The translations under genes and the position numbers were made by a program. A DNA stretch of 64,000 nucleotides from Halomonas halophila (lineage in GTDB: Bacteria > Pseudomonadota > Gammaproteobacteria > Pseudomonadales > Halomonadaceae): contig NZ_CP129121.1 of the NCBI RefSeq assembly GCF_030406665.1, forward strand, positions 1,798,001 through 1,862,000, in the 5' to 3' direction. Under the pieces are notes generated by a model. The model was not told the origin of the DNA. It ran no database searches and was given only the letters and a program-made list of their open reading frames with translations. Every line of letters starts with the position of its first letter. The first letter of the stretch is position 1. Of this stretch, positions 34,966 through 42,953 are shown one piece after another.

Positions 34966-37290
34966 ATGAGCCAGGACGATCCTATCAGGGAGTATTCGGG
35001 GGCGGCGGGTGGCTGGGGCGCATTGAAAAGCGTGACCAGGAGCTGGCTGGGCAGCGACAATGCGGTCAAGAACATCCGTGCCATGCTCAAGACCAACCAG
35101 GATCACGGCTTCGATTGCCCGGGCTGCGCCTGGGGCGAGGCGCCCGAGAACGGTTTGGTGAAGTTCTGCGAGAACGGCGCCAAGGCGGTCAACTGGGAGT
35201 CCACCGGACGCACCGTCGGCCCGGCCTTCTTCGCCGAACACCGCGTCTCTGACCTGCTCAGGCAGAGCGACTACTGGCTGGAATACCAGGGACGCTTGTC
35301 GCATCCCATGCGCTATGACGCCGACAGCGATCGCTACGTCGAGATCCCCTGGGAGGAAGCGTTCGCGCTGATCGCCCAGCATCTCAATCGCCTCGAGTCG
35401 CCGCATCAGGCCGAGTTCTACACCTCCGGGCGGGCCAGCAACGAGGCCGCCTATCTCTATCAGCTGTTCGTGCGCGCCTTCGGCACCAACAACTTTCCCG
35501 ACTGCTCGAACATGTGCCACGAAGCCAGCGGCATCGGCATGACCGACAGCCTCGGCGTCGGCAAGGGCACGGTGGTGTTCGACGATCTCGAGCACGCCGA
35601 TGCGATCTTCGTCATCGGCCAGAATCCCGGCACCAATCATCCGCGCATGCTGGAGCCGCTGCGCGAAGCGGTGCAGCGCGGCGCCCAGGTCATCTGCATC
35701 AATCCGCTCAAGGAGCGTGGCCTCGAGCGTTTCCAGCATCCCCAGAAACCGCTGGAAATGCTCGGCAACGGCGCCGAACCCACCAGCACCGCCTATTTCC
35801 GGCCGGCCCTCGGTGGCGACATGGCACTGATGCGCGGCATCGCGAAGTATCTGCTGGGCTGGGAGCGCGAAGCGCTGGCGGCCGGAGAGCCGCCGGTGTT
35901 CGATCACGCCTTCCTCGAGGAACACACCGACGGCCTGAACGACTACCTGGCCGCCGTGGATGCCACGCCCTGGACGCATATCCGCGCGCAGTCGGGGCTC
36001 TCGCTGGACGACATCGAGCGGGCCGCCCGGATGTATCGCCGCGCCGAACGGGTGGTGATGTGCTGGGCAATGGGTATCACCCAGCACCGCCATTCGGTGG
36101 CCACGGTGCAGGAAATCGTCAATCTTCAGCTGCTGCGCGGCAATGTCGGCAAGCCGGGAGCGGGGCTGTCGCCGGTGCGCGGCCACAGCAACGTGCAGGG
36201 CGATCGCACCATGGGCATCGACGAGAAGCCGCCGGCGGCGCTGCTCGATGCCCTGAAGGAGCGTTTCCGGTTCGAGGTGCCGCGCGACCACGGCCACAAC
36301 ACGGTGCAGGCGATACAGGCGATGGAAGAAGGGCGGTCGAAGGTCTTTCTCGGCCTGGGCGGCAATTTCGCCCAGGCCACGCCGGATACCGAGCGCACCC
36401 ACGCCGCACTGCGACACTGCGAGCTGACCGTGCACATCGCCACCAAGCTGAACCGCTCGCACCTGGTGACCGGCCGGGAGGCCCTGATCCTGCCGTGCCT
36501 CGGCCGCACCGAGATCGACATGCAGGCCGAGGGCCCCCAGGGCGTCACCGTCGAGGATACCTTCAGCATGGTGCACATTTCCCACGGCCAGCTGACACCG
36601 CGATCTGCACATTTGCGCTCGGAGCCCGCGATCATCGCGGGCATCGCCCGGGCGACACTGGGCGATCATCCCGTGGACTGGGTGTCGCTGATCGCCGACT
36701 ATGGCCGCATCCGCGAGCTGATCGCGGACACCATTCCCGGCTTCGAGGACTTCCATGCACGGCTGGACCAGCCCGGCGGTTTCCATCTGGGCAATCCCGC
36801 CGCGGAGCGCGTGTGGCACACGGACAGCGGCAAGGCCCGGTTCCGGTCCCACGCGCTGCCCGAGGCGCTGGTCAACGCCGGGGTGCTGGCCCGCGGCGAG
36901 ACGCCGGACCTGATCCTGCAGACGCTGCGCTCACATGATCAGTACAACACCACGCTCTACGGACTGGACGATCGCTACCGCGGCGTCTTCGGGCTACGCG
37001 AGGTGGTGTTCGCCAGCGAGACGGAGATCCGGCGACTCGGCTTCGCACCCGGTGACCGGGTGGACCTGGTGTCGCTGTGGGACGACGGCCGCGAGCGTCG
37101 GGTCAGCGATTTTCAGCTGGTGGCCTATGACATGCCGGACGGGCAGGCCGCTGCCTACTATCCGGAAACCAACCCGCTGGTGCCGCTCGACAGCTACGGC
37201 GAGCAGACCTTCACGCCGACCTCGAAGTTCATCGCGATCCGGCTCGAGCGCACTGCACCCAGCCAGCGGCTGGACGCCGAGACGGCCTGA
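34966..37290 (+). CDS. FdhF/YdeP-family molybdopterin oxidoreductase
   Basis: A 774-residue cytoplasmic (no signal peptide) molybdopterin oxidoreductase, similar in size to E. coli YdeP. Near the N-terminus FDCPGCAWGE and VKFCENG supply cysteines for an Fe-S cluster as in YdeP. Cys184 in NMCHEASG aligns with the selenocysteine/cysteine Mo ligand of formate dehydrogenases. VIGQNPGTNHPRM, GNVGKPGAGLSPVRGHSNVQGDRTMG and the C-terminal cofactor domain (SHDQYNTTLYGLDDRYRGV) are typical. The substrate is unknown; YdeP is linked to acid resistance in E. coli. The frame stays open far upstream, but only the ATG at 34966 has a ribosome site. Confidence 0.92.
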   Translation: MSQDDPIREYSGAAGGWGALKSVTRSWLGSDNAVKNIRAMLKTNQDHGFDCPGCAWGEAPENGLVKFCENGAKAVNWESTGRTVGPAFFAEHRVSDLLRQSDYWLEYQGRLSHPMRYDADSDRYVEIPWEEAFALIAQHLNRLESPHQAEFYTSGRASNEAAYLYQLFVRAFGTNNFPDCSNMCHEASGIGMTDSLGVGKGTVVFDDLEHADAIFVIGQNPGTNHPRMLEPLREAVQRGAQVICINPLKERGLERFQHPQKPLEMLGNGAEPTSTAYFRPALGGDMALMRGIAKYLLGWEREALAAGEPPVFDHAFLEEHTDGLNDYLAAVDATPWTHIRAQSGLSLDDIERAARMYRRAERVVMCWAMGITQHRHSVATVQEIVNLQLLRGNVGKPGAGLSPVRGHSNVQGDRTMGIDEKPPAALLDALKERFRFEVPRDHGHNTVQAIQAMEEGRSKVFLGLGGNFAQATPDTERTHAALRHCELTVHIATKLNRSHLVTGREALILPCLGRTEIDMQAEGPQGVTVEDTFSMVHISHGQLTPRSAHLRSEPAIIAGIARATLGDHPVDWVSLIADYGRIRELIADTIPGFEDFHARLDQPGGFHLGNPAAERVWHTDSGKARFRSHALPEALVNAGVLARGETPDLILQTLRSHDQYNTTLYGLDDRYRGVFGLREVVFASETEIRRLGFAPGDRVDLVSLWDDGRERRVSDFQLVAYDMPDGQAAAYYPETNPLVPLDSYGEQTFTPTSKFIAIRLERTAPSQRLDAETA

Positions 37291-37314
37291 CAACATCAAC
37301 CGCAGGGCCGTGCG

Positions 37315-37340
37315 CCCGGAATCCCGGCAGGGGTTCCGGG
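37315..37340 (+). terminator. Hairpin downstream of the YdeP-like gene
   Basis: CCCGGAATCCC pairs with GGGGTTCCGGG (one G-T pair) around GGCA, 24 bases after the stop. It has no T run, so it may work with Rho or only shape the 3' end. Confidence 0.55.
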
Positions 37341-37486
37341 TACCGGCGTGTCGATCATGACATTCTCCGGCACCGCGACGCGCGTTCCCATGGCGGAAGC
37401 GTGAAGGCTGGACGACACTTGGCATCATGACAGGCTGCCGGGGTGTCGCGATAACGACACAAGGGCATCAAGCCACCACGACAGAC

Positions 37487-37514
37487 ATTTCGCATAATAT
37501 ATATTATGTTAAAT
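37487..37514. other. dif: dif site, chromosome dimer resolution and terminus marker
   Basis: A 28-bp XerCD recombination site. The left 11-bp arm is ATTTCGCATAA, the 6-bp spacer is TATATA, and the right 11-bp arm is TTATGTTAAAT. The right (XerD) arm is identical to that of E. coli dif as I know it. The left arm shares CGCATAA, and the spacer differs by one base (TGTATA in E. coli). The centre is a 16-bp palindrome. It lies in the 383-base gene-free gap 37291-37673, which otherwise holds only a hairpin at 37315-37340. The presence of dif places the window at the replication terminus. Confidence 0.93.
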
Positions 37515-37673
37515 CGAGGCAATGGCAATGATGGAGAGGCTCTCCTGTAACCCCGCATTGCCACCGTCTTCCTCCCCGCCGCGACATGGACAGCCTGCTC
37601 CCTGCTCCTTATCATCCCGTCAGTTCGCGAGGCGTTAGCCTCTCCACTCGCCTGAGCCAAGGATGTCGTCGAC

Positions 37674-38510
37674 ATGCCGATTCGCCCCCTGCTGATTGCA
37701 CCTCTCGCCGCCTTGTTATCGCTCGGTGGTTGCGGTCTGGTGCCCCAGCACGAAGCGTCGCCCCAGCCGGTCTCGCAACAGGCCTTCGCGAATCGCATGG
37801 ATCGACTCGAAACCGAGCTGACCGCACGCTGTGATGCCAACCTCCAGGCCCTGGCGACGCATCGCGAGGAACAGCTCGGCCTGCGGGCCGATGTTCGCGA
37901 GGTCGGCTACCTGCTCCGAAACGTGCGCGGCGAACTCGAGTCAATACGCGACGAGAGCCGCCATGAGCCGGCGTCACGCGACTGCCCGGTGGCCGACGAG
38001 CGTCTCGACAACAAGACGCTGGTGGGTCGCAGCGAATGGATCGGCCTGCCGCAGGTCGGCACCTATCTGGAAGCCCGCATCGATTCCGGCGCCCAGACCT
38101 CGTCGCTGTCGGCCACCGAGATCACGCCGTTCGAGCGCGACGGTGAGGACTGGGTCCGCTTCAAGCTGGGGCTCAACGACGAGGACACCGTGGTCGAGAG
38201 CATGCGCGACCAGTGGATCGAGGCCCCTGTGGAGCGCCGGGTCAAGATCGTCCAGGCCAATGGCGAAGCCTCGCGCCCCGTGATTCGTCAGCTGGTGACG
38301 CTGGGCCCGCTGCGCGAGAGCGTGGAATTCACTCTCAATGATCGCACCCACCTCGACTATCCGGTGCTGCTGGGGCGGCGCTTCCTGATGGACATCACCA
38401 TCGTGGACGTGGCGCGCCGCCATATCTATGCACGCCCCGAGTACGCTTCATCGTCGGCAACGGAAGCCGACGACACTACCGAGACACCCGACGCGGCACC
38501 GAGCCCCTGA
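37674..38510 (+). CDS. Retropepsin-like aspartic protease-family lipoprotein
   Basis: 278 residues. The signal peptide has lipobox SLGGC (Cys20), so the protein is lipidated and periplasm-facing. A coiled-coil-like stretch (about 38-98) precedes the PF05618-type domain (about 112-255). This family is often named ATP-dependent zinc protease but folds like a retropepsin. The catalytic motif is DSGAQTSSL (Asp137). VLLGRRFLMDITIVD is the conserved C-terminal strand. It is first in a three-gene cluster with a 7TM inactive transglutaminase and an ATP-grasp ligase. It starts 159 bases after dif. Its protease activity is inferred from the family. Confidence 0.88.
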   Translation: MPIRPLLIAPLAALLSLGGCGLVPQHEASPQPVSQQAFANRMDRLETELTARCDANLQALATHREEQLGLRADVREVGYLLRNVRGELESIRDESRHEPASRDCPVADERLDNKTLVGRSEWIGLPQVGTYLEARIDSGAQTSSLSATEITPFERDGEDWVRFKLGLNDEDTVVESMRDQWIEAPVERRVKIVQANGEASRPVIRQLVTLGPLRESVEFTLNDRTHLDYPVLLGRRFLMDITIVDVARRHIYARPEYASSSATEADDTTETPDAAPSP

Positions 38511-38551
38511 TTTCTGCATAGGCCGAGCGTCCCGCGCCCAAGGAAGCCGAC

Positions 38552-40063
38552 ATGTCCCGACTGCCCTTCTATCTGATCGTCGCCCTGCTGCTGGTCACCG
38601 GTATCGCCATGAGCGTTCATCGCCACGTCCAGTTCGAGGTCCCCTGGACGCCGGGCGAACAGCGCAAGGTCTGGGAGATCGAGGCCCAGGTCAACTTCCA
38701 GGCCGATGGCGGCCCCGCCAAGGTCGAGATGGCCCTGCCCTCGACCCAGCCCGGCTTCCGGGTGCTTACCGAGCACACCGCTTCTCCCGGCTACGGCCTC
38801 AACTATCTCGAGGAAGACGGCGCCCGCCGCGCCCTGTGGTCGGTGCGCGAGGCCCGTGGCAACCAGCAGCTCTACTACAGCGCCCAGGTGCTCGTCGCCG
38901 AGAACGCCAAGCCCGCCGAGGTGCCGCCTCCGCGGTCGGCGGCCAATGTGGTCTGGGAGCCTCCCTATGACACCGCAGCCCAGGAAGTCATCGACGATGC
39001 CTGGTCGCGCAGCGCCGATGCCTTCACCTTCACCCAGCAGCTGATCAGCGAGTTCAGCGACGAGCGTCGCGATGAAAACGTCCGCCTGCTGCTGACCCAG
39101 TTCGACCGCGCACCGCTGCTGCTTCGGCTGCTCCACCAGGCCGACGTCCAGGCCCGCAACGTCAGCGGCCTGCAGCTGGAGAACGGCCGTCGCCGTCAGA
39201 CGCTGACCACCTGGATCCAGGTCTACGACGGTGACGAGAGCGCGCTGTTCGACCCGGCCAACGGCGAGCGTGGACGCCCGGACAACCTGCTGCTGTGGGA
39301 AAATGCCGGCCAATCGGTGCTGGAGGTCCAGGGCGGCACCAACTCGCGGATCAGCTTCTCGATGATCTCGCGCAACCAGCCCGCCGCTGCCGCTGTGCGC
39401 AGCCAGCTGGCCAAGGATGCCGACACCCTGCTCAACTTCTCGATCCACAGCCTGCCGCTCGAGGAACAGGCGCTGTTCCAGACCATCCTGCTGATTCCCA
39501 TCGGCGCACTGGTGGTGGTGCTGCTGCGGGTACTGGTGGGCATCAAGACATCCGGCACCTTCATGCCGGTACTGATCGCGCTGGCCTTCATCCAGACCTC
39601 GCTGGTGACCGGGCTCGTGGGCTTCCTGCTGGTCGTGGCCGTGGGTCTGGTGATCCGCAACTACCTGTCGTACCTGAACCTGCTGCTGGTGGCCAGGGTC
39701 ACGGCGGTGATCATCACGGTCATCGCCATCATCTCGCTGTTCTCGGTGGTGTCCTTCCGCATGGGCCTCAACGCTGGCCTGCAGATCACCTTCTTCCCGA
39801 TGATCATCCTGTCGTGGACCATCGAGCGCATGTCCATCCTGTGGGAAGAGGAAGGTCCCAAGGAGGTACTGATCCAGGGCGGCGGCAGCATGCTCACCGC
39901 GGTGCTGGCCTACCTGGCGATGAACAATCCCTGGATTCGCCATATCACCTTCAACTTCCTCGGTGTGCAGCTGATCCTGATGGCGCTGATCCTGATGCTC
40001 GGCAACTACACCGGCTACCGGCTGCTGGAGCTGCGTCGCTTCAAGCCCGTCACGGAGGACTGA
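38552..40063 (+). CDS. Inactive-transglutaminase / 7TM membrane protein
   Basis: 503 residues. One N-terminal helix (about 5-22) leads to a large periplasmic domain (about 25-300) of the inactive-transglutaminase type. At least six further hydrophobic helices follow between about 308 and 490 (for example QTILLIPIGALVVVLLRVLV and VIITVIAIISLFSVV). This arrangement is the transglutaminase-inhibitor-like 7TM family. No Cys-His-Asp catalytic triad is evident, in keeping with an inactive domain that may bind peptides. The ribosome site is AAGGAAG. The ATP-grasp gene follows after four bases. Confidence 0.88.
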   Translation: MSRLPFYLIVALLLVTGIAMSVHRHVQFEVPWTPGEQRKVWEIEAQVNFQADGGPAKVEMALPSTQPGFRVLTEHTASPGYGLNYLEEDGARRALWSVREARGNQQLYYSAQVLVAENAKPAEVPPPRSAANVVWEPPYDTAAQEVIDDAWSRSADAFTFTQQLISEFSDERRDENVRLLLTQFDRAPLLLRLLHQADVQARNVSGLQLENGRRRQTLTTWIQVYDGDESALFDPANGERGRPDNLLLWENAGQSVLEVQGGTNSRISFSMISRNQPAAAAVRSQLAKDADTLLNFSIHSLPLEEQALFQTILLIPIGALVVVLLRVLVGIKTSGTFMPVLIALAFIQTSLVTGLVGFLLVVAVGLVIRNYLSYLNLLLVARVTAVIITVIAIISLFSVVSFRMGLNAGLQITFFPMIILSWTIERMSILWEEEGPKEVLIQGGGSMLTAVLAYLAMNNPWIRHITFNFLGVQLILMALILMLGNYTGYRLLELRRFKPVTED

Positions 40064-40067
40064 GCCC

Positions 40068-41057
40068 ATGTGGACCTCTCCGGGCAAGCTGCGTGCCAAG
40101 GGCATCATCGGCATGAACCAGCGCAACATCCGCTACATCGGGCGCTACAACGACCGCCGGCTGTATCCGCTGGTCGATGACAAGCTCCAGACCAAGCTGC
40201 TCGCCCAGCAGTACGGCATCACCACTCCGGCGCTGATCGGTACGGTGTCGACGCAGTTTGGCGTCAAGCGCATCCACGAGATGCTGGCCACCCACGGCGG
40301 CTTCGTGATCAAGCCGGCCAAGGGCAGCGGCGGCAAGGGCATCCTGGTGATCGAGAAGCGTGACGGGGCGCACTTCGTCAAGCCCAGCGGCGCTCATCTC
40401 AGCCTCGAGGACGTCGAGCGCCACGTCTCCAACATCCTCTCCGGGCTCTACTCCCTGGGCGGGTCGCCGGACGTGGCGGTGATCGAGGCGCTGATCGACT
40501 TCGATGCCTCCTTTGCCGAGTACAGCTACGAAGGCGTGCCGGACATCCGCGTGATCGTCTTCCAGGGCTATCCGGTAATGGCCATGATGCGCCTCTCGAC
40601 CGCCGCCTCCGACGGCAAGGCGAACCTGCACCAGGGCGCGGTGGGCGTGGGCATCGACATCGCCAGCGGCACGGCGATTCGCGGCGTGCAGTTCGATCGC
40701 GCCCGCCACGACCACCCGGATACCGGACACGAGCTGGCCAGCCTGCGCATTCCCGATTGGAAGACACTGCTCGAGCTGGCGGCCGGCTGCTACGAGATGA
40801 CCTCGCTGGGCTATCTCGGCACCGACATGGTGATCGATCGCCAGCACGGGCCGATGCTGCTGGAACTCAACGCCCGGCCGGGTCTGGCGATCCAGATGGC
40901 CAATGGGGAGGGACTGCGCAAGCGGCTCGACCTCATCGAACGCCAGCCGGAAGGTGTCTCGCCGGAAGCTCGAGTGGCCTTCGCCCAGCACCATTTCGCC
41001 CGCGGCAGCGAGCTCGAGCGAGTGGCGCAGGAAGCTCGCGAGGCGGCCGAGGCCTGA
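40068..41057 (+). CDS. Alpha-L-glutamate ligase-like ATP-grasp protein
   Basis: A 329-residue ATP-grasp enzyme of the RimK-like group. FVIKPAKGSGGKGILVIEK is the ATP-binding glycine loop (about residues 78-96). DIRVIVFQGYPVMAMMRLST and the metal-binding MLLELNARPGLAIQMANG (about 263-280) are typical. It probably forms an amide or peptide bond to an amino acid such as glutamate, but substrate and target are unknown. It has no signal peptide, so it acts in the cytoplasm, whereas its two cluster partners face the periplasm. Confidence 0.9.
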   Translation: MWTSPGKLRAKGIIGMNQRNIRYIGRYNDRRLYPLVDDKLQTKLLAQQYGITTPALIGTVSTQFGVKRIHEMLATHGGFVIKPAKGSGGKGILVIEKRDGAHFVKPSGAHLSLEDVERHVSNILSGLYSLGGSPDVAVIEALIDFDASFAEYSYEGVPDIRVIVFQGYPVMAMMRLSTAASDGKANLHQGAVGVGIDIASGTAIRGVQFDRARHDHPDTGHELASLRIPDWKTLLELAAGCYEMTSLGYLGTDMVIDRQHGPMLLELNARPGLAIQMANGEGLRKRLDLIERQPEGVSPEARVAFAQHHFARGSELERVAQEAREAAEA

Positions 41058-41146
41058 AGCGACGCGCCCTTCTCACCCACCACGGCTGGCTCGGGCCATG
41101 CCGGGCGCGTAGAATGGCTCCCTCAATCCTCGACCGCATGGCTCGC

Positions 41147-41599
41147 ATGACCGATACCAGCGCCCTGATACAACAGGCCGAGCGACAGTGCCGCCAGCGC
41201 GGCGTGCGCTTCACCCCGATCCGCCAGCGGGTGTTGCAGATCATCGCCGACACCCGAGGCGGCCTGAAGGCTTACGAGCTGCTCGATCGCCTCGCCACCG
41301 AGCACGCCTCGGCGCGCCCGCCCACCGTGTATCGCGCCCTGGAGTTTCTGATCGACCAGGGGCTGGTGCATCGCATCGAATCGCTCAACGCCTACGTGGC
41401 CTGCCCCTGCCCGGAACACGCCCATGGCTTCCAGCTGCTGATCTGTCGCGACTGCGGGCGGGTCGAGGAGCTGCACCTCGATGACATCAACGAGCGCCTC
41501 GGCCAACGTGCCCGAGAGCTCGGTTTCGTCGTGCAGCGTCAGACCATCGAGCTGCTCGGCCGGTGCGAGGCCTGCCGGTCGGCCATTGCCACCTCCTGA
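41147..41599 (+). CDS. zur: Fur-family zinc uptake regulator Zur
   Basis: A 150-residue Fur-family repressor. The winged HTH spans about residues 10-85 (RGVRFTPIRQRVLQII, RPPTVYRALEFLIDQGLVHR). Metal-site residues are His91/His93 (PEHAHGFQLLIC), Cys100/Cys103 (CRDCG) and Cys140/Cys143 (CEAC), the structural zinc site. CPCPEHAHGF with CRDCGRVEE favours Zur over Fur. I chose the ATG at 41147 because it fits the family N-terminus; ATGs at 41114 and 41138 are alternatives. hisI follows after 12 bases. Confidence 0.9.
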   Translation: MTDTSALIQQAERQCRQRGVRFTPIRQRVLQIIADTRGGLKAYELLDRLATEHASARPPTVYRALEFLIDQGLVHRIESLNAYVACPCPEHAHGFQLLICRDCGRVEELHLDDINERLGQRARELGFVVQRQTIELLGRCEACRSAIATS

Positions 41600-41611
41600 G
41601 CCGGACGCCCC

Positions 41612-42052
41612 ATGACCGACACCTTCAAGCGCCTGGAAGGCGCCTCCCTCGACAGCCGTTATCCGCTCGGCGAGATCCTCGACGCCATCCGCTTCAATGA
41701 TGACGGCCTGATTCCCGCCATCGCCCAGCAGCACGACAGCGGCGAGGTGCTGATGATGGCGTGGATGAACCGCGAAGCGCTGGAAGAGACGCTGGCCACC
41801 GGTCGCGTCTGCTACTGGTCGCGCTCCAAGAGCAAGCTGTGGCGCAAGGGCGAATCCTCCGGCCAGCAGCAGCATCTGCGCAGCGCCGCCCTCGACTGCG
41901 ACGGCGACACCCTGCTGATGCAGGTCGACCAGACCGGGCCGGCCTGTCACAGCGGCCGTCGCAGCTGCTTCTACGTCTCCCTCGAGGGCGAGGATGCGCG
42001 CATCACCTCGGCGCCGCTGATCGAGCCCGAGGCCCTCTACGGCAAGCGCTGA
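41612..42052 (+). CDS. hisI: Phosphoribosyl-AMP cyclohydrolase HisI
   Basis: A 146-residue single-domain HisI (no HisE fusion) that opens the purine ring in histidine synthesis. It has IAQQHDSGEVLMMAWMNREAL, YWSRSKSKLWRKGESSG, the metal site DCDGDTLLMQVDQTGPACHSGRRSCFY, and a short C-terminal tail. It is separated from other his genes and instead lies between zur and yidD, all in one direction with gaps of 12 and 4 bases. The enzyme needs zinc, so placement after zur may be meaningful. Confidence 0.95.
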   Translation: MTDTFKRLEGASLDSRYPLGEILDAIRFNDDGLIPAIAQQHDSGEVLMMAWMNREALEETLATGRVCYWSRSKSKLWRKGESSGQQQHLRSAALDCDGDTLLMQVDQTGPACHSGRRSCFYVSLEGEDARITSAPLIEPEALYGKR

Positions 42053-42056
42053 GGCC

Positions 42057-42413
42057 ATGACCGCCCCGCTCCGCCGAGTCCGGCGCCTCGCCGGATGCCT
42101 CCTGACCTGGCCCCTGCTGGGCCTGGTCAGGGCCTACCAGCTGATCCTGAGCCCGCTTCTCGGGCCGCGCTGTCGCTACTGGCCAAGCTGCTCCCACTAC
42201 ACGGCCGAAGCGCTGAAGGTCCACGGCCCGCTCCAGGGCGGCTGGCTGGGCCTGCGCCGCCTCCTGCGCTGCCATCCCGGCGCCGAGGGCGGCATCGACC
42301 CGGTGCCCGGCGGCCCCAGCGAACGGCTGTGCCGGGAAGACCCCGAGCTCGACGAGCATTTCCGCTGTCGCGGTAGCGAAGAGGCATCGCCAAACGACAA
42401 GGCCGCGCGGTAG
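42057..42413 (+). CDS. yidD: Membrane protein insertion efficiency factor YidD
   Basis: 118 residues. An amphipathic/hydrophobic N-terminus (about 10-30) precedes the family core YQLILSPLLGPRCRYWPSCSHYTAEAL, with conserved cysteines, and GLRRLLRCHPGAEGGIDPVP. The usual length is about 70-90 residues; here there is a polar C-terminal extension of roughly 30. yidD normally lies between rnpA and yidC near the origin. Here it follows hisI by four bases, close to dif. A second copy elsewhere cannot be excluded. Confidence 0.88.
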   Translation: MTAPLRRVRRLAGCLLTWPLLGLVRAYQLILSPLLGPRCRYWPSCSHYTAEALKVHGPLQGGWLGLRRLLRCHPGAEGGIDPVPGGPSERLCREDPELDEHFRCRGSEEASPNDKAAR

Positions 42414-42445
42414 CCGCAGCACGAGGCGTATCCATGCCTGAACGC

Positions 42446-42479
42446 AGACCGCCCGCGATGTCTCCATCGCGGGCGGTCT
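42446..42479. terminator. Bidirectional hairpin between yidD and sufE
   Basis: A perfect 15-bp stem (42446-42460 with 42465-42479) around TCTC, between the convergent yidD and sufE genes. T runs are absent on both sides. Confidence 0.75.
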
Positions 42480-42505
42480 CGTATCGCCGGCTCGTGGGCC
42501 TGGAC

Positions 42506-42925
42506 TCAGGCGGCTTCCTGCTCGGCGACGCGATAGATGCGCTCGAGCATGGCATTCAGGCCGTTGCTGCGCGTCGGCGAGAGATGCTTGTCGAGGCCCA
42601 GGTCCTTGAGGAAGTGCGGGCTGGTGTCGCGAATGTCCTCCGGACGGCGATCATCGTAGATGCGCATCAGCACGGCGATCAGCCCGGAGACGATGGCGGC
42701 GTCGGAGATCGCCTGGAAGCGCAGCCGCTCGCCGTCGCGCTCGTGGTGCATCCAGACGTTGGACTGGCAGCCCTGGATCTTGAGCTCGTCGCGCTTCCAC
42801 TCCTCGGGGAAGGCCGGCAGCTGCTTGCCCATGTCGATGATGTACTGGTAGCGGTCCATCCAGTTGTCGAACATTTCGAACTCGTCTAAGAGTTCCTGCT
42901 GGGCCTGTTCGGCGGTCGTGGTCAT
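42506..42925 (-). CDS. sufE: SufE-family cysteine desulfurase activator
   Basis: A 139-residue SufE/CsdE protein. Cys53 in IQGCQSNVW is the persulfide-accepting residue. DNWMDRYQYIIDMGKQLP and the C-terminal LSPTRSNGLNAMLERI fit the family. It takes sulfur from a cysteine desulfurase and passes it to Fe-S assembly proteins. No suf or csd genes are next to it, so SufE versus CsdE cannot be decided. The start follows AAGGAGTG. Confidence 0.9.
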   Translation of the reverse strand: MTTTAEQAQQELLDEFEMFDNWMDRYQYIIDMGKQLPAFPEEWKRDELKIQGCQSNVWMHHERDGERLRFQAISDAAIVSGLIAVLMRIYDDRRPEDIRDTSPHFLKDLGLDKHLSPTRSNGLNAMLERIYRVAEQEAA

Positions 42926-42953
42926 GCAACACTCCTTGAAACGGTTAACGCCA

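Noticed and set aside
37493..37508. The CATAATATATATTATG palindrome as an operator for the retropepsin-like gene
   Set aside because: It is the centre of the dif site, which explains its symmetry and conservation better.
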